This document shows positions 43,727-53,233 of a stretch of 64,000 nucleotides of DNA, piece after piece. Source of the stretch: Salinimicrobium sp050750585 (GTDB lineage Bacteria > Bacteroidota > Bacteroidia > Flavobacteriales > Flavobacteriaceae); contig NZ_JBOJLM010000005.1 of NCBI RefSeq assembly GCF_050750585.1, positions 186,001-250,000 of the forward strand, read 5' to 3'. Numbering within the stretch: position 1 is the stretch's first letter; each line of letters begins with the position of its first letter. The notes below the pieces were generated by a model, which searched no databases, was not told the origin of the DNA, and saw nothing but the letters and a program-made list of their open reading frames with translations. The position numbers and the translations under genes are program-made.

Positions 43727-44566
43727 ATGAAACAGCCACAAAAACTACTGCTAGATTGGATCGCTGAGGTTTGTTCTTCAGAAGAAGTAAAATGGCTTGA
43801 GGAGGAAGAAAAAAAGTTCAGATCTCAAGGAAATGAGAGGGATCTGGTATTAGCTTTTTCTAAGGTTCCTCGAAAAATTACCCGAAAAGATCTGAATATT
43901 GGGCCTGAAGAAACCTTTAAGGCGCAAACGCTGAAAAAGAATTGGCATCCGGAGAATCTTGATTCAGAGCAGGCGGCAAGAATTCTGCTTCTGCTTTCTT
44001 TTGCGTCAGAGAAGCCGGAAGAATTTTCAGGTACAGTTGAAAAATTGTTGGAAACTGCAGATCTAAATGAACAAATCACTATTTATTCAGCTCTACCATT
44101 GTTTCCTAATCCTGAAAGATTTCTCCAAATAGCTTACAGCGGTACCCGTTCTAATGCTACCTCTGTCTTTGACACCATTACATTGGAAAATCCTTATCCT
44201 TATGAACATTTTTCAGAAGAAGCTTATAATCGGCTGGTACTTAAAGCCGCTTTTATGGAGAGGCCTTTTTGGAAAATTGTCGGCATCCCCGAACGTGCCA
44301 ATCCGGTACTTGCTGAGTTACTGCTGGATTTGGTCTCAGAAAGATGGTCTGCCGGCAGGGAGTTTAATCCACTCGTCTGGCGATTAATTACTCCTGCCTT
44401 AACTGAAAATCGCTTTCGGGAATTTAAAACAAGGGCAAAACAAATGGATCCCATAAATGAAGAAGCTGTTGTTCTTGCTTATGAGCAACATAAAAATTCT
44501 TCAACTCCGGATTCCCGAAAGTGGGAAGAATTACTTGAAAAATGGGAAACTCAAATACACACCTAA
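43727..44566 (+). CDS. eboA: EboA-domain protein
   Basis: First gene of the ebo cluster. 279 residues from the ATG at 43727 (a TTG upstream in frame at 43691 is less likely). All-helical, HEAT-like, no signal peptide or membrane helix; segments LLLLSFASEKPEEFS, AYSGTRSNATSVFDTITLENPYP and RLVLKAAFMERPFW are the EboA family pattern. Biochemical role unknown. The following genes are 10 bp, 5 bp, 9 bp, -4 bp and 4 bp apart. Confidence 0.88.
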   Translation: MKQPQKLLLDWIAEVCSSEEVKWLEEEEKKFRSQGNERDLVLAFSKVPRKITRKDLNIGPEETFKAQTLKKNWHPENLDSEQAARILLLLSFASEKPEEFSGTVEKLLETADLNEQITIYSALPLFPNPERFLQIAYSGTRSNATSVFDTITLENPYPYEHFSEEAYNRLVLKAAFMERPFWKIVGIPERANPVLAELLLDLVSERWSAGREFNPLVWRLITPALTENRFREFKTRAKQMDPINEEAVVLAYEQHKNSSTPDSRKWEELLEKWETQIHT

Positions 44567-44576
44567 ATATTGACAT

Positions 44577-45488
44577 ATGAAATTTATAGATCCACACATT
44601 CACATGACATCCCGAACTACAGATGACTACAGCCGTATGCGCGAGGCAGGAATTGTAGCTATAATTGAACCTTCTTTTTGGCTTGGCCAGTTACGAACAA
44701 ATGTTGGCACATTTAAAGACTATTACAGTAGCCTTATAGGCTGGGAAAGGTTCAGGGCGAGTCAGTTCGGGATCAAACACTATTGCACCATCGGCCTTAA
44801 TTCAAAGGAAGCCAATAATGAAGAACTGGCAGAACAAGTGATGGATCTGCTGCCCCGGTTTGCTCTCAAGGAAGGTGTTGTGGGAATAGGGGAAATAGGA
44901 TTTGACGAACAAACAAAAGCAGAAGAAAAATACTTCAGAAAACAGCTGGACCTGGCAAAAGAGCTGGAACTACCGGTGCAGATCCATACACCGCACAGGG
45001 ACAAGAAAAAAGGTACTTCTTTAAGCATGGATATATGCCTGGAGCATGGACTTGACCCGGAATGGGTAGTAATAGACCACAACAACGAAGAGACAGTCAA
45101 AGAAGTTCTGGACAGAGGTTTTTGGGCAGGGTTTACTATATATCCCAACACCAAAATGGGAAATGAACGTATGGTGGAGGTTGTGAAGCAATACGGTTCA
45201 AAGAATATATTCATAAACAGTGCCGCCGACTGGGGGATTAGTGATCCTCTCGCAGTCCCAAAAACAGCTGCCCTAATGCAAAGAAGAGGTATTGATCAAA
45301 AGGATATTGAAAAGGTAACCTACGGCAATGCACTGGTTGCATTTGGACGCAGCGGACAAATGAAAGAAGAGGACTGGGAAACAGAAAAAGAAATTGATCT
45401 CAATGCTAAATTCTCGGGGAATTCGGTTCTACGTGGGGAACAAATTCCGACTTCTCAATCTAACGAAGAGGACATCCTAATAAAGTAG
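44577..45488 (+). CDS. eboB: TatD-family metal-dependent hydrolase EboB
   Basis: 303 residues of the amidohydrolase superfamily (TatD-like TIM barrel). The metal ligands appear in order: PHIHM at the start, GIGEIGFDE, PVQIHTPHRD, VVIDHNNEE and SAADWGISDP near the end. The substrate in the ebo pathway is unknown. It follows eboA after 10 bp; length and order match the known cluster. Confidence 0.9.
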   Translation: MKFIDPHIHMTSRTTDDYSRMREAGIVAIIEPSFWLGQLRTNVGTFKDYYSSLIGWERFRASQFGIKHYCTIGLNSKEANNEELAEQVMDLLPRFALKEGVVGIGEIGFDEQTKAEEKYFRKQLDLAKELELPVQIHTPHRDKKKGTSLSMDICLEHGLDPEWVVIDHNNEETVKEVLDRGFWAGFTIYPNTKMGNERMVEVVKQYGSKNIFINSAADWGISDPLAVPKTAALMQRRGIDQKDIEKVTYGNALVAFGRSGQMKEEDWETEKEIDLNAKFSGNSVLRGEQIPTSQSNEEDILIK

Positions 45489-45493
45489 AATAA

Positions 45494-46369
45494 ATGTTGC
45501 CATACCTGAAGCTAATGAGGCCTGCAAATATCATAACCGCTTTTGCAGATATACTTGCGGGATCATCAATCGTTGCCGGAGGTTTAATCGTGTTTTATAG
45601 TGCAGATCTCTACCTGTTATTGTTGGCGACAGCAGGCTTGTATGGTGGCGGGGTAGTCCTGAACGATTATTTTGATGCCGAAATAGATCAACAGGAACGA
45701 CCGGAACGGCCTATTCCAAGTGGACAGGTAACCAAAAGCGAGGCTTTGACCCTGGGAGTGGTGCTTTTTCTGATAGGAATAGCAGCTTCTTTTGTGGTTA
45801 ATGTAGTTTCAGGGTTTTTGGCAGTGGCTATTGCAGTTTTAGCCACCGCTTATGACGCCAAAGGGAAACATATTGATTGGATAGGCCCCATAAATATGGG
45901 GCTTTGCAGGGGTTTAAATCTCCTCCTGGGAATGTCAATACTTCCTGCTATCACCGCGGAAAACTGGTACCTGCTATTCATTCCGGTAATTTACATTGCA
46001 GCCATAACCTCCATTAGCAAAGGTGAGGTTACAGGTTCTACCCGGAAACCCTTATATGTGGCAGCTTTTTTTTATCTTTTGGTCATTACAGCTATTGCAT
46101 ATTTGGGATATGAATCAGAAGCCAGCGACTTCTTTTCCACTGTTCTGTTTGTAATACTGTTTGCAGCTCTTATCCTGCCTCCCCTTGTTCGGGCTATTAA
46201 AGAACCTTCAGCTAAAAAAATACGCCTGGCTGTAAAAGTGGGGATTATCTCCCTGATTGTTATGAACGCAGCCATTGCGGCTTCCTCAGCAGGTCTTTTT
46301 TTTGGGCTTGTGGTGTTGACTCTTTTACCCTTTTCTTTCCTGACCGGAAAATTGTTCCCGGTCACTTAA
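45494..46369 (+). CDS. eboC: UbiA-type prenyltransferase EboC
   Basis: 291 residues, nine predicted helices. Prenyl-diphosphate site NDYFDAEID (57-65), where two Asp-rich motifs normally bind Mg; the second motif is around AYDAKGKHIDW (about 119-129). It should attach a polyprenyl chain, or a lipid carrier, to a small molecule at the inner membrane. 5 bp behind eboB. Confidence 0.92.
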   Translation: MLPYLKLMRPANIITAFADILAGSSIVAGGLIVFYSADLYLLLLATAGLYGGGVVLNDYFDAEIDQQERPERPIPSGQVTKSEALTLGVVLFLIGIAASFVVNVVSGFLAVAIAVLATAYDAKGKHIDWIGPINMGLCRGLNLLLGMSILPAITAENWYLLFIPVIYIAAITSISKGEVTGSTRKPLYVAAFFYLLVITAIAYLGYESEASDFFSTVLFVILFAALILPPLVRAIKEPSAKKIRLAVKVGIISLIVMNAAIAASSAGLFFGLVVLTLLPFSFLTGKLFPVT

Positions 46370-46378
46370 AACCTTGTT

Positions 46379-47566
46379 ATGAATACCAAAATAAGTGCTC
46401 AAAAAACAAACATCCGGCAAAGCTTCACTCTACCTGTAGCCTATGACGTGTATTTTACCGAAGATCTTTTTGCCCCTGCAAATCCCACTTTTAAGCAGGT
46501 ATTCAGTCGAAAGACAGAAAAAAAGTTAAAGCTCTTATTTGTGGTTGACAGTGGTTTACTTGAAAAAACACCGGGCCTTCAGGAAAAAATCAGGACTTAC
46601 TGCGAAGATATTTTACAACTCGAGGACCTTCCCGATCCCATCATTCTACCGGGTGGCGAAGAGAGCAAGAACAATTTAGATCACGTTACTTCTGTTCTGG
46701 ATCAAATTAATAAATATGGCATTTCCAGGCATTCGTTCGTAGTAGCTATTGGAGGAGGCGCCGTGCTCGATGCCGCAGGATTTGCAGCAGGCATTGCGCA
46801 TCGCGGAGTAAGGCTGATAAGAGTTCCCACCACTGTTTTATCCCAGAATGATTCGGGCGTGGGCGTCAAAAATGGAATAAACTGGTACAACAAAAAGAAT
46901 TTCCTGGGAACCTTCACCCCTCCCTTCGCTGTCATCAATGATCAGCAGTTTTTACGAACTTTAGAAGAAAGAGACTGGCGAGGCGGCATTTCTGAAGCCG
47001 TGAAAGTGGCTCTTATTAAAGACAGGAATTTTTTTGACTGGATTAAGAATGACACCGAAAGACTGGTCAACCGGGATAATGAAAGTATGCAGTACCTCAT
47101 TTACAGATGTGCAGAGCTTCATTTAAAACATATCTCTTCGGGAGATGCATTTGAAACAGGCTCCTCCCGGCCTCTTGATTTTGGCCACTGGGCAGCTCAT
47201 AAACTGGAACAGTTCACCAATTACTCCTTAAGACACGGGGAAGCTGTTGCTATAGGAATCGCTCTGGATTGTGTCTATTCATGGAAGACCGGCTTGATAA
47301 AAAAATCTACTTGTGACGAGGTGCTTCAATTACTTTGGAATCTGGGTTTCAGATTATATACGCCGGAATTACTTCGATCCGAAGGAAAAGAATTTGAGGT
47401 GCTCGAAGGCCTTCAGGAATTTCGGGAACATTTAGGCGGGGACCTCACTATTATGCTTCTTGAAGAAATCGGCGTGGGGAAAGAGGTACATCAAATAGAT
47501 CAGGAGAAAATGAAAGAATCCATCCTTTTTCTTGAGAAGGAAGATCAAAAAATTGGGGCATCTTGA
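46379..47566 (+). CDS. eboD: 3-dehydroquinate-synthase-like sugar phosphate cyclase EboD
   Basis: 395 residues of the dehydroquinate synthase/sugar phosphate cyclase superfamily. NAD-binding GGGAVLDAAGFAAG, RVPTTVLSQNDSGVGVKNGIN, KNFLGTFTPPFAVI and the zinc-ligand region LRHGEAVAIGIALD are visible. It is not the housekeeping AroB: the context and the SQNDSGVGVKN signature are of the ebo/EEVS-like branch. The stop overlaps the next start by 4 bp. Confidence 0.9.
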   Translation: MNTKISAQKTNIRQSFTLPVAYDVYFTEDLFAPANPTFKQVFSRKTEKKLKLLFVVDSGLLEKTPGLQEKIRTYCEDILQLEDLPDPIILPGGEESKNNLDHVTSVLDQINKYGISRHSFVVAIGGGAVLDAAGFAAGIAHRGVRLIRVPTTVLSQNDSGVGVKNGINWYNKKNFLGTFTPPFAVINDQQFLRTLEERDWRGGISEAVKVALIKDRNFFDWIKNDTERLVNRDNESMQYLIYRCAELHLKHISSGDAFETGSSRPLDFGHWAAHKLEQFTNYSLRHGEAVAIGIALDCVYSWKTGLIKKSTCDEVLQLLWNLGFRLYTPELLRSEGKEFEVLEGLQEFREHLGGDLTIMLLEEIGVGKEVHQIDQEKMKESILFLEKEDQKIGAS

Positions 47567-48768
47567 AATACAAAAACTACCATCTTACCTACTGTACCAA
47601 TGTGCATCCCGCGGAAGACTGGGCAACCACGTTCTCACAGCTAAAGAAGCATGTCCTGCCTTTAAAGGAAAGATTATCACCCGAGACACCCTTTGGCATC
47701 GGCCTGAGATTGTCGGCAAAAGCTGCAGCCGGTCTCCTGGAAAATAACGGGCTGGGAGAATTTCAAAAATGGCTTAAGGAAAATGATCTGTACGTATTCA
47801 CCATGAATGGCTTCCCTTACGGCGCTTTTCACTTCACGCATGTTAAGGAAAAGGTACATGACCCCGACTGGAGCACTAAGGAAAGAATAAAATATACCAG
47901 GGACCTTATCCATATTTTGGCCAGGCTTTTACCTGCGGAAATTAGTTCAGGCAGCATTTCAACATCTCCCGTATCTTACAGGTTTACTCAGAAAAATATT
48001 AAAAATAATAAGGAGACTGAACAGAAGATCACTGAAAATTTCGCTGCTGTTGTGGAGCTGCTTTTTCAGCTGAAGGAAAGTACAGGTACAGAGATTCATC
48101 TGGATATAGAACCCGAACCGGATGGAATGGTAGAAAGTTCAGCCGAGGCGGTAGCATTCTTTGAATATTTAGTACAGGATGTTGGGATGCTTCTACAAAA
48201 AAAGCTCAGGGTCCCGGCGGAAAAAGCACATGCCATCATTTTGGATCATCTTAGGATCTGCTATGATGTTTGCCATTCTGCCCTTCTTTATGAGGAACCA
48301 TCTGAAGTCATGGCAAATTTTGAGAAAGCAGGAATAAAGATTGGAAAAATCCAAATAAGTTCAGCCTTGAAGATCGCTATTCCCCTGGAGCAACCTGAGC
48401 GGAAAAAAATTCAGGACCGTTTGACAGCTTTTGCAGATTCTGTTTATTTACATCAGGTAGTGGGTTTACTACCCGACGGTTCTTTTGAACGTTATAAAGA
48501 TCTCCCGGCTGCCTTAGAAAGTTTGCCCGTGACCCATTCCACCGAATGGCGAATTCATTTCCACGTTCCCATTTTTGCTGCGGAATATGATGGGATCTGC
48601 TCTACCCGGCAACAAATAGAAAGGGTTTTCTCCCTACCAAACCTGAAGGAGATCACTTCTCATCTTGAGATAGAGACCTACACCTGGGATGTATTGCCCG
48701 AAAAGAATCAAAGCTCTTTAACCGAATCTATTGCCCATGAATATCGTTGGGTGCTAAGCAACCTGTAA
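47563..48768 (+). CDS. eboE: Metabolite traffic protein EboE (TIM barrel)
   Basis: 401 residues, xylose-isomerase-like TIM barrel. It opens MKYKNYHLTYCTNVHPAEDW and has IHLDIEPEPDGM, ICYDVCHSALLYEEP and WRIHFHVPIFAAEYDG. The start is TTG, overlapping eboD's stop (ATTG/TGA arrangement at 47563-47566); no other start fits. EboE is proposed to act in export of a precursor in cyanobacteria. No signal peptide. Confidence 0.9.
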   Translation: MKYKNYHLTYCTNVHPAEDWATTFSQLKKHVLPLKERLSPETPFGIGLRLSAKAAAGLLENNGLGEFQKWLKENDLYVFTMNGFPYGAFHFTHVKEKVHDPDWSTKERIKYTRDLIHILARLLPAEISSGSISTSPVSYRFTQKNIKNNKETEQKITENFAAVVELLFQLKESTGTEIHLDIEPEPDGMVESSAEAVAFFEYLVQDVGMLLQKKLRVPAEKAHAIILDHLRICYDVCHSALLYEEPSEVMANFEKAGIKIGKIQISSALKIAIPLEQPERKKIQDRLTAFADSVYLHQVVGLLPDGSFERYKDLPAALESLPVTHSTEWRIHFHVPIFAAEYDGICSTRQQIERVFSLPNLKEITSHLEIETYTWDVLPEKNQSSLTESIAHEYRWVLSNL

Positions 48769-48772
48769 AAAA

Positions 48773-50143
48773 ATGAAAAAAACAGTCGTTATTAATGTAG
48801 TTGGACTTTCAAAGAATTTAGTGGGAGACAAAACACCTTTCTTAAAAGGGTGGGCAGGAAAAAAACACGTAAGAGCTATAGATCCGGTACTTCCCGCTGT
48901 TACGTGTAGCGCCCAGGCTACTTACCTTACAGGGAAATATCCTGAAGAGACAGGGATTGTAGGAAATGGCTGGTTTTTTAAAGAGGAAAATGAAGTGAAA
49001 TTCTGGAGGCAACCCAACCAGCTTGTACAAAGCGAAAAGATTTGGGAAACGCTGAAGAAAAAAGATTCGGATTTCACCTGTGCAAATTTTTTCTGGTGGT
49101 ATAATATGTATTCTTCTGTGGACTACTCGATCACCCCTCGCCCCATGTATCCTGCAGACGGCAGGAAAATTCCGGATATCTATACCTTCCCCTCCCATTT
49201 AAGAGAAGATCTCCAGAAGGAATTAGGACAATTCCCTCTGTTCAAATTCTGGGGCCCTGCCACCTCAATTGAGGCTTCAAAATGGATCGCCCGTGCCTCG
49301 AAGATGGTCGATGCACAAAATGATCCCACTTTGACTCTCATTTATATTCCACACCTGGATTATAATTTTCAGCGCCTGGATTCACATCATCCCAATATTG
49401 ACAAAGACCTGAAACAGGTGGACGAAATTTGTCAGGACCTTATCAACTACTATGAATCTAAAGGTGCTGAAGTAATTTTACTTTCTGAATATGGAATAAC
49501 TGAAGTAGAACGTCCTGTTTATATCAACAAACTGCTAAGGGAAAAAAACTGTATCGCTGTCAGGGAGGAACTGGGTTATGATGTTTTTGATGCTGGCGCC
49601 AGTGAAGCTTTTGCTGTTTGTGATCACCAGCTCGCCCACATTTACGTCAGGGACAAAAGCAGGATTTCTGAAATAGGAAAACTGCTAGGGGAGCTACCCG
49701 GAATTGAAAAGTTAATTACAGGAGAAGAGAAAAAGGAGTATCACCTGGATCATGAACGTGCCGGAGATATTATTGCTATTGCCGACAAGGATTCCTGGTT
49801 TTGTTACTATTACTGGCTGGATGACAAAAAAGCTCCTGACTACGCCCGAACAGTCGACATTCACCGAAAGCCGGGATATGACCCTGCCGAGCTTTTTATC
49901 GATCCTGACATAAAATTCCCCAAGCTGAAAATAGGTCTGAAATTACTACGGAAAAAGATGGGCTTCCGGACACTCATGGATGTAGTTCCGTTAAAGCCTG
50001 AGCTGGTAAAAGGTTCCCACGGCCGCCGTCCTGAATCAACCGGGGATTGGCCGATCTTCATTTCTTCTTCTAAGGGAAAAGAAGCAACCTTAAAACCTGT
50101 GGCTGTCTTTGACGAGATTAGATCCGCGGTACTTTCAGAATGA
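48773..50143 (+). CDS. eboF: Alkaline-phosphatase-superfamily protein EboF
   Basis: 456 residues, nucleotide pyrophosphatase/phosphodiesterase type. VVINVVGLSKNLVG, then PAVTCSAQATYLTGKYPEETGIVGNGWF (the catalytic Thr/Ser loop region of the family), IPHLDYNFQRLDSHHPN, LLSEYGITEV, CDHQLAHIYV and GSHGRRPE. Metal ligands Asp/His in these segments match two-metal enzymes. Last gene of the ebo cluster, 4 bp after eboE; it faces a convergent sugar dehydrogenase. Confidence 0.9.
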   Translation: MKKTVVINVVGLSKNLVGDKTPFLKGWAGKKHVRAIDPVLPAVTCSAQATYLTGKYPEETGIVGNGWFFKEENEVKFWRQPNQLVQSEKIWETLKKKDSDFTCANFFWWYNMYSSVDYSITPRPMYPADGRKIPDIYTFPSHLREDLQKELGQFPLFKFWGPATSIEASKWIARASKMVDAQNDPTLTLIYIPHLDYNFQRLDSHHPNIDKDLKQVDEICQDLINYYESKGAEVILLSEYGITEVERPVYINKLLREKNCIAVREELGYDVFDAGASEAFAVCDHQLAHIYVRDKSRISEIGKLLGELPGIEKLITGEEKKEYHLDHERAGDIIAIADKDSWFCYYYWLDDKKAPDYARTVDIHRKPGYDPAELFIDPDIKFPKLKIGLKLLRKKMGFRTLMDVVPLKPELVKGSHGRRPESTGDWPIFISSSKGKEATLKPVAVFDEIRSAVLSE

Positions 50144-50172
50144 ACTAGCTCATCACATAAAGCTAACTTTAT

Positions 50173-51486
50173 TTAAGGAGCAACCATTTTAAAAACCTTG
50201 CCGGTAGTACCTATAGGGCCTTCTTCATCGGTTGTAAGAATAAACATTTCTCCTTCCTTGTTCTGACCGAAAGACAATAAATAATGGCCGATTGAAGTAG
50301 AGTTGGTCTGAGCAATTTTCAGCTCTTGAAAATCCCACATGCCGGTCTCTTTTGGAGTTGAAACGAACACGGCTCCCGCAGGTTTTCCATGATGCTGCGT
50401 CCAGGTGCCAAAAATGTACTTTCCGTCCATATTTCTAAGGTCTTCACCCCTGTAAACATAACCTCCTATGACGACCAGGCCTTTGCCTCCATGGTCGGTC
50501 CCGCCTTGTTTAAATTCAATCACAGGACTTATTAAAGGGTTGCCCATCTTATCTTTTTCGGGACATTTCTCCTTCTCTTTATCGTTATTATAGGCATTGA
50601 AGCAGTGTGTTCCTTCCATCACGTTCCATCCATAATTGCCACCTTTTGTGATCACACTTACTTCTTCCCAAAGTACCTGTCCTGCATCTCCCGCAATGAG
50701 ATCATTGGTTCCTTTCATGTCAAACGAGAACCTGTACGGATTTCTGAGCCCGTAGGCGTAGATCTCGTCCATTCCCTCCTTATCTACAAAAGGATTGTCA
50801 TCAGGAATATTATAAGGAGCATCTCCATTTACGTCAATTCTCAGGATACTGCCCAGCAGGTTTTGCTCTACATCCTGCCCATTACCACCGGCATTTTCCC
50901 CATACCAATCAGGTACATGTCCCATGTCGATATCATTTGCCCCACCACCATCGCCAAGGGCAATGTAGAGGTAATTGTCTGGCCCAAAGGCCAAAGTCCC
51001 AGCATTGTGATTATCCTGTGGCTGATCGACCTTCAGAATGATCTTTTCTGAAGCTTTGTCAGCCATATCGGGGTTATCCGGAGAGACCCTGAATTCTGAA
51101 ATGTGGCTGGTATGATCCCAGTTCTCGGGACCATCCCCACTCAGGGGTGCACTATAATAGACGAAGAACCTGCCGTTTTCACTATAATTGGGGTGAAAAG
51201 CAAGTCCTAACAAACCTCGTTCTTCATGGGCATCTTTTAGTTCAACTATCTTATTTTTCAGATTTAAGAATGGTTCTTCCAAAAGTCCTTTTTGGGGAGT
51301 ATGAATTCGGATCACCCCTACCTGGTCAACGATGAAATACCTTCCAGATTCATCAGGAGATTCAACAAATGCCACAGGGGAAACTAGATTATCTGCTACA
51401 ACCTCCAGTCCTACCGATTCCTGCGAAAAAGTTGCGAAGGATATAGTTAATAAGCAGATTAAAGAGAAAAAGGATTTGATTTTCAT
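50173..51486 (-). CDS. PQQ-dependent sugar dehydrogenase, secreted
   Basis: 437 residues with a signal peptide ending TFSQ. Six-bladed propeller of the soluble glucose/aldose sugar dehydrogenase family: RGLLGLAFHPNYSENG, catalytic-type DNHNAGTLAFGPDNYLYIALGDGGG, GSILRIDVNG and AYGLRNPYRFSFD. PQQ and Ca binding residues lie in these loops. It converges on the ebo cluster with 29 bp between stop codons. It differs from the two lipoprotein propellers of the cassette, which lack the DNHNAGTL signature. Confidence 0.9.
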   Translation of the reverse strand: MKIKSFFSLICLLTISFATFSQESVGLEVVADNLVSPVAFVESPDESGRYFIVDQVGVIRIHTPQKGLLEEPFLNLKNKIVELKDAHEERGLLGLAFHPNYSENGRFFVYYSAPLSGDGPENWDHTSHISEFRVSPDNPDMADKASEKIILKVDQPQDNHNAGTLAFGPDNYLYIALGDGGGANDIDMGHVPDWYGENAGGNGQDVEQNLLGSILRIDVNGDAPYNIPDDNPFVDKEGMDEIYAYGLRNPYRFSFDMKGTNDLIAGDAGQVLWEEVSVITKGGNYGWNVMEGTHCFNAYNNDKEKEKCPEKDKMGNPLISPVIEFKQGGTDHGGKGLVVIGGYVYRGEDLRNMDGKYIFGTWTQHHGKPAGAVFVSTPKETGMWDFQELKIAQTNSTSIGHYLLSFGQNKEGEMFILTTDEEGPIGTTGKVFKMVAP

Positions 51487-51853
51487 AATGGTCTATTTTT
51501 AGTGGAATTCCTTGTTATCAATCTGTTAGCAAGGTACACAAAACCATATACAGCAGTGGTTAACAGGCTGTTAAAGACTGACATATGACTGTTAAGTCTA
51601 TAAATACTAAATCGACATTTAACCGCTCTATTTAACTATGATTTAAACTTATCCTCTTATTAACTTTAAAGAGAGTAAAGTATTAGTTCTTCAATAGTAT
51701 TTCTATCATTTTATTTTAAAAAAAAGAAGAATATTTGAATGTAATTTTATCCATGGCTATCTATAGTAAAAATCGATTCCGCTAGGAGAGACATTTTATT
51801 TTTAAGTTTTTTATTCAGAATAGAGGATATAATTGTTAATTATGACATATTTT
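51487..51853. other. AT-rich spacer between two reverse-strand genes
   Basis: No open frame or hairpin of note. It follows the ion-channel gene on the reverse strand and precedes the sugar dehydrogenase start, so it probably holds that gene's promoter; I do not see a clear match. Confidence 0.5.
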
Positions 51854-52831
51854 TTAGCTTTCTTGATCCTGTTCCACGACCTGGTGCCAGCTAAGGCCCT
51901 CGCTTCTAAGCAAGCTCCCCAAAATACGCCTACGCTCAACCAACTCTTGTGAGTTTCTTTGAGTCAAACTGCGCGGTAAATCTTCATTGCCTGGGGAAAC
52001 TTCAGCTTTAGGCAAGCTGCGGGAGAAATTTTTATCTAGATTTCGAAGAAAATCTGACAGAGAAGAACGCAAAATTTTCAATTCCTCCCGAAAATTTTCT
52101 CCCTTGTTAGATTTAAGAAGAATTGATAAAGCCTCATCTAATCTTGTGATATTAATACTGAACGAGTCTTTCACTTGGGACCGACTGTAGTAATGAACAA
52201 CAGGATAAGCCTGATGACTTACGGAATGTTCGTCTACCTTCTCCTGAAGGTCAAGGATCTGTAGGTAACTATAGGGGGAATCTAGTCTAAGTAACTTATT
52301 TGCTATGGCCTGGGGGCTATTACCCAAATTATGGATGCTTTTCGCCAGGGTTCTTTTCTTTACCACAGCAGATGAAACTGAAAGAAAATAAGTCATCGAG
52401 CTGGTGAAAAAAATGAATCCAAAGAAGGAAAAGCAGCTCGTAACCAGTTCAAAAAAAGGCGATATAGGTTTAAAATTTCCCATCCCCAGAGTAGAAAGTA
52501 TATATCCAGTAAAATAGAGCCGTTCCCAGAAATTTGCTACTCTGCCGCTACTGTTAGTAATATCCTCGGGGTTGGAAGAATAAACCAGGAAAAGTCCAAA
52601 CCAAATCATAGAAAGCCATACTGCGAGGATCATGAGATTTATGAATAGCCCGTGATAGTTATAAAGCTTTCTCCCAAAAATCCCCACACAGAACTGTAGT
52701 ATCCTATCTGATAAAATTGCCACATTTTCAGAAATAAAACCCGCCCCACTGGCGGAAAGAGTAGTGTAAAAGAAATCATGTATAGCTATTAATAGTATAA
52801 TGAATCCAAGGATTAGCAATGTTTCTGACAT
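51854..52831 (-). CDS. Potassium-channel-like membrane protein with an atypical filter
   Basis: 325 residues. Two helices at the N-terminus, two helices around a pore loop YILSTLGMGNFKPISPFFEL, then a soluble C-terminal domain of about 170 residues with a coiled part. The pore loop aligns with Ion_trans_2 channels, but the selectivity filter TxGYGD is replaced by TLGMGN. No RCK domain seen. It might conduct K+ or another cation. Stands alone; the small gene upstream is 67 bp away. Confidence 0.75.
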   Translation of the reverse strand: MSETLLILGFIILLIAIHDFFYTTLSASGAGFISENVAILSDRILQFCVGIFGRKLYNYHGLFINLMILAVWLSMIWFGLFLVYSSNPEDITNSSGRVANFWERLYFTGYILSTLGMGNFKPISPFFELVTSCFSFFGFIFFTSSMTYFLSVSSAVVKKRTLAKSIHNLGNSPQAIANKLLRLDSPYSYLQILDLQEKVDEHSVSHQAYPVVHYYSRSQVKDSFSINITRLDEALSILLKSNKGENFREELKILRSSLSDFLRNLDKNFSRSLPKAEVSPGNEDLPRSLTQRNSQELVERRRILGSLLRSEGLSWHQVVEQDQES

Positions 52832-52898
52832 TTTATTATTTATTTGTTTTTATCTATGTTATAATTTTTGAGAAGCCAATATAAATAGACCCTGAAAT

Positions 52899-53087
52899 TC
52901 ATCCTGAAATCCTACAAAAAAAAGAATCATTAGGTGAAATTTCTTTCTCTCCTTTAGAATCAACCTCTATTACAGGCTCACAGAAAACTTCTTCTGCTAT
53001 CCACCATCCCAACTCTACAATTACTATTGAAGCGAAAATCAGACACCATAGCCGCTTATTCGCATCTCTCTCTCTTTTGAAATCCAT
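52899..53087 (-). CDS. Small single-helix membrane protein (hypothetical)
   Basis: 62 residues from the Met at 53087: charged N-terminus MDFKRERDANKR, one helix (LWCLIFASIVIVELGWWIAEEVF), and an acidic tail. The Met 9 codons upstream is also possible. It precedes the ion channel on the same strand. Nothing known; retained as a possible gene because of the well-formed helix, but it could be chance. Confidence 0.4.
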   Translation of the reverse strand: MDFKRERDANKRLWCLIFASIVIVELGWWIAEEVFCEPVIEVDSKGEKEISPNDSFFCRISG

Positions 53088-53233
53088 AACGTAATTTGTA
53101 TCAATTTTGAACAAATTAGTTATTATGGATTTCGCCCTGTTCTATTATTTTAGAAAATACATTCACTATCCCAGGATAATGGTAATTTAGATTGTAATGT
53201 CTTTGTCAAGGAACCATAGATTTTCATTATATG

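Noticed and set aside
46379..47566. Housekeeping 3-dehydroquinate synthase (aroB)
   Set aside because: Position between eboC and eboE and the variant active-site loop identify it as eboD.
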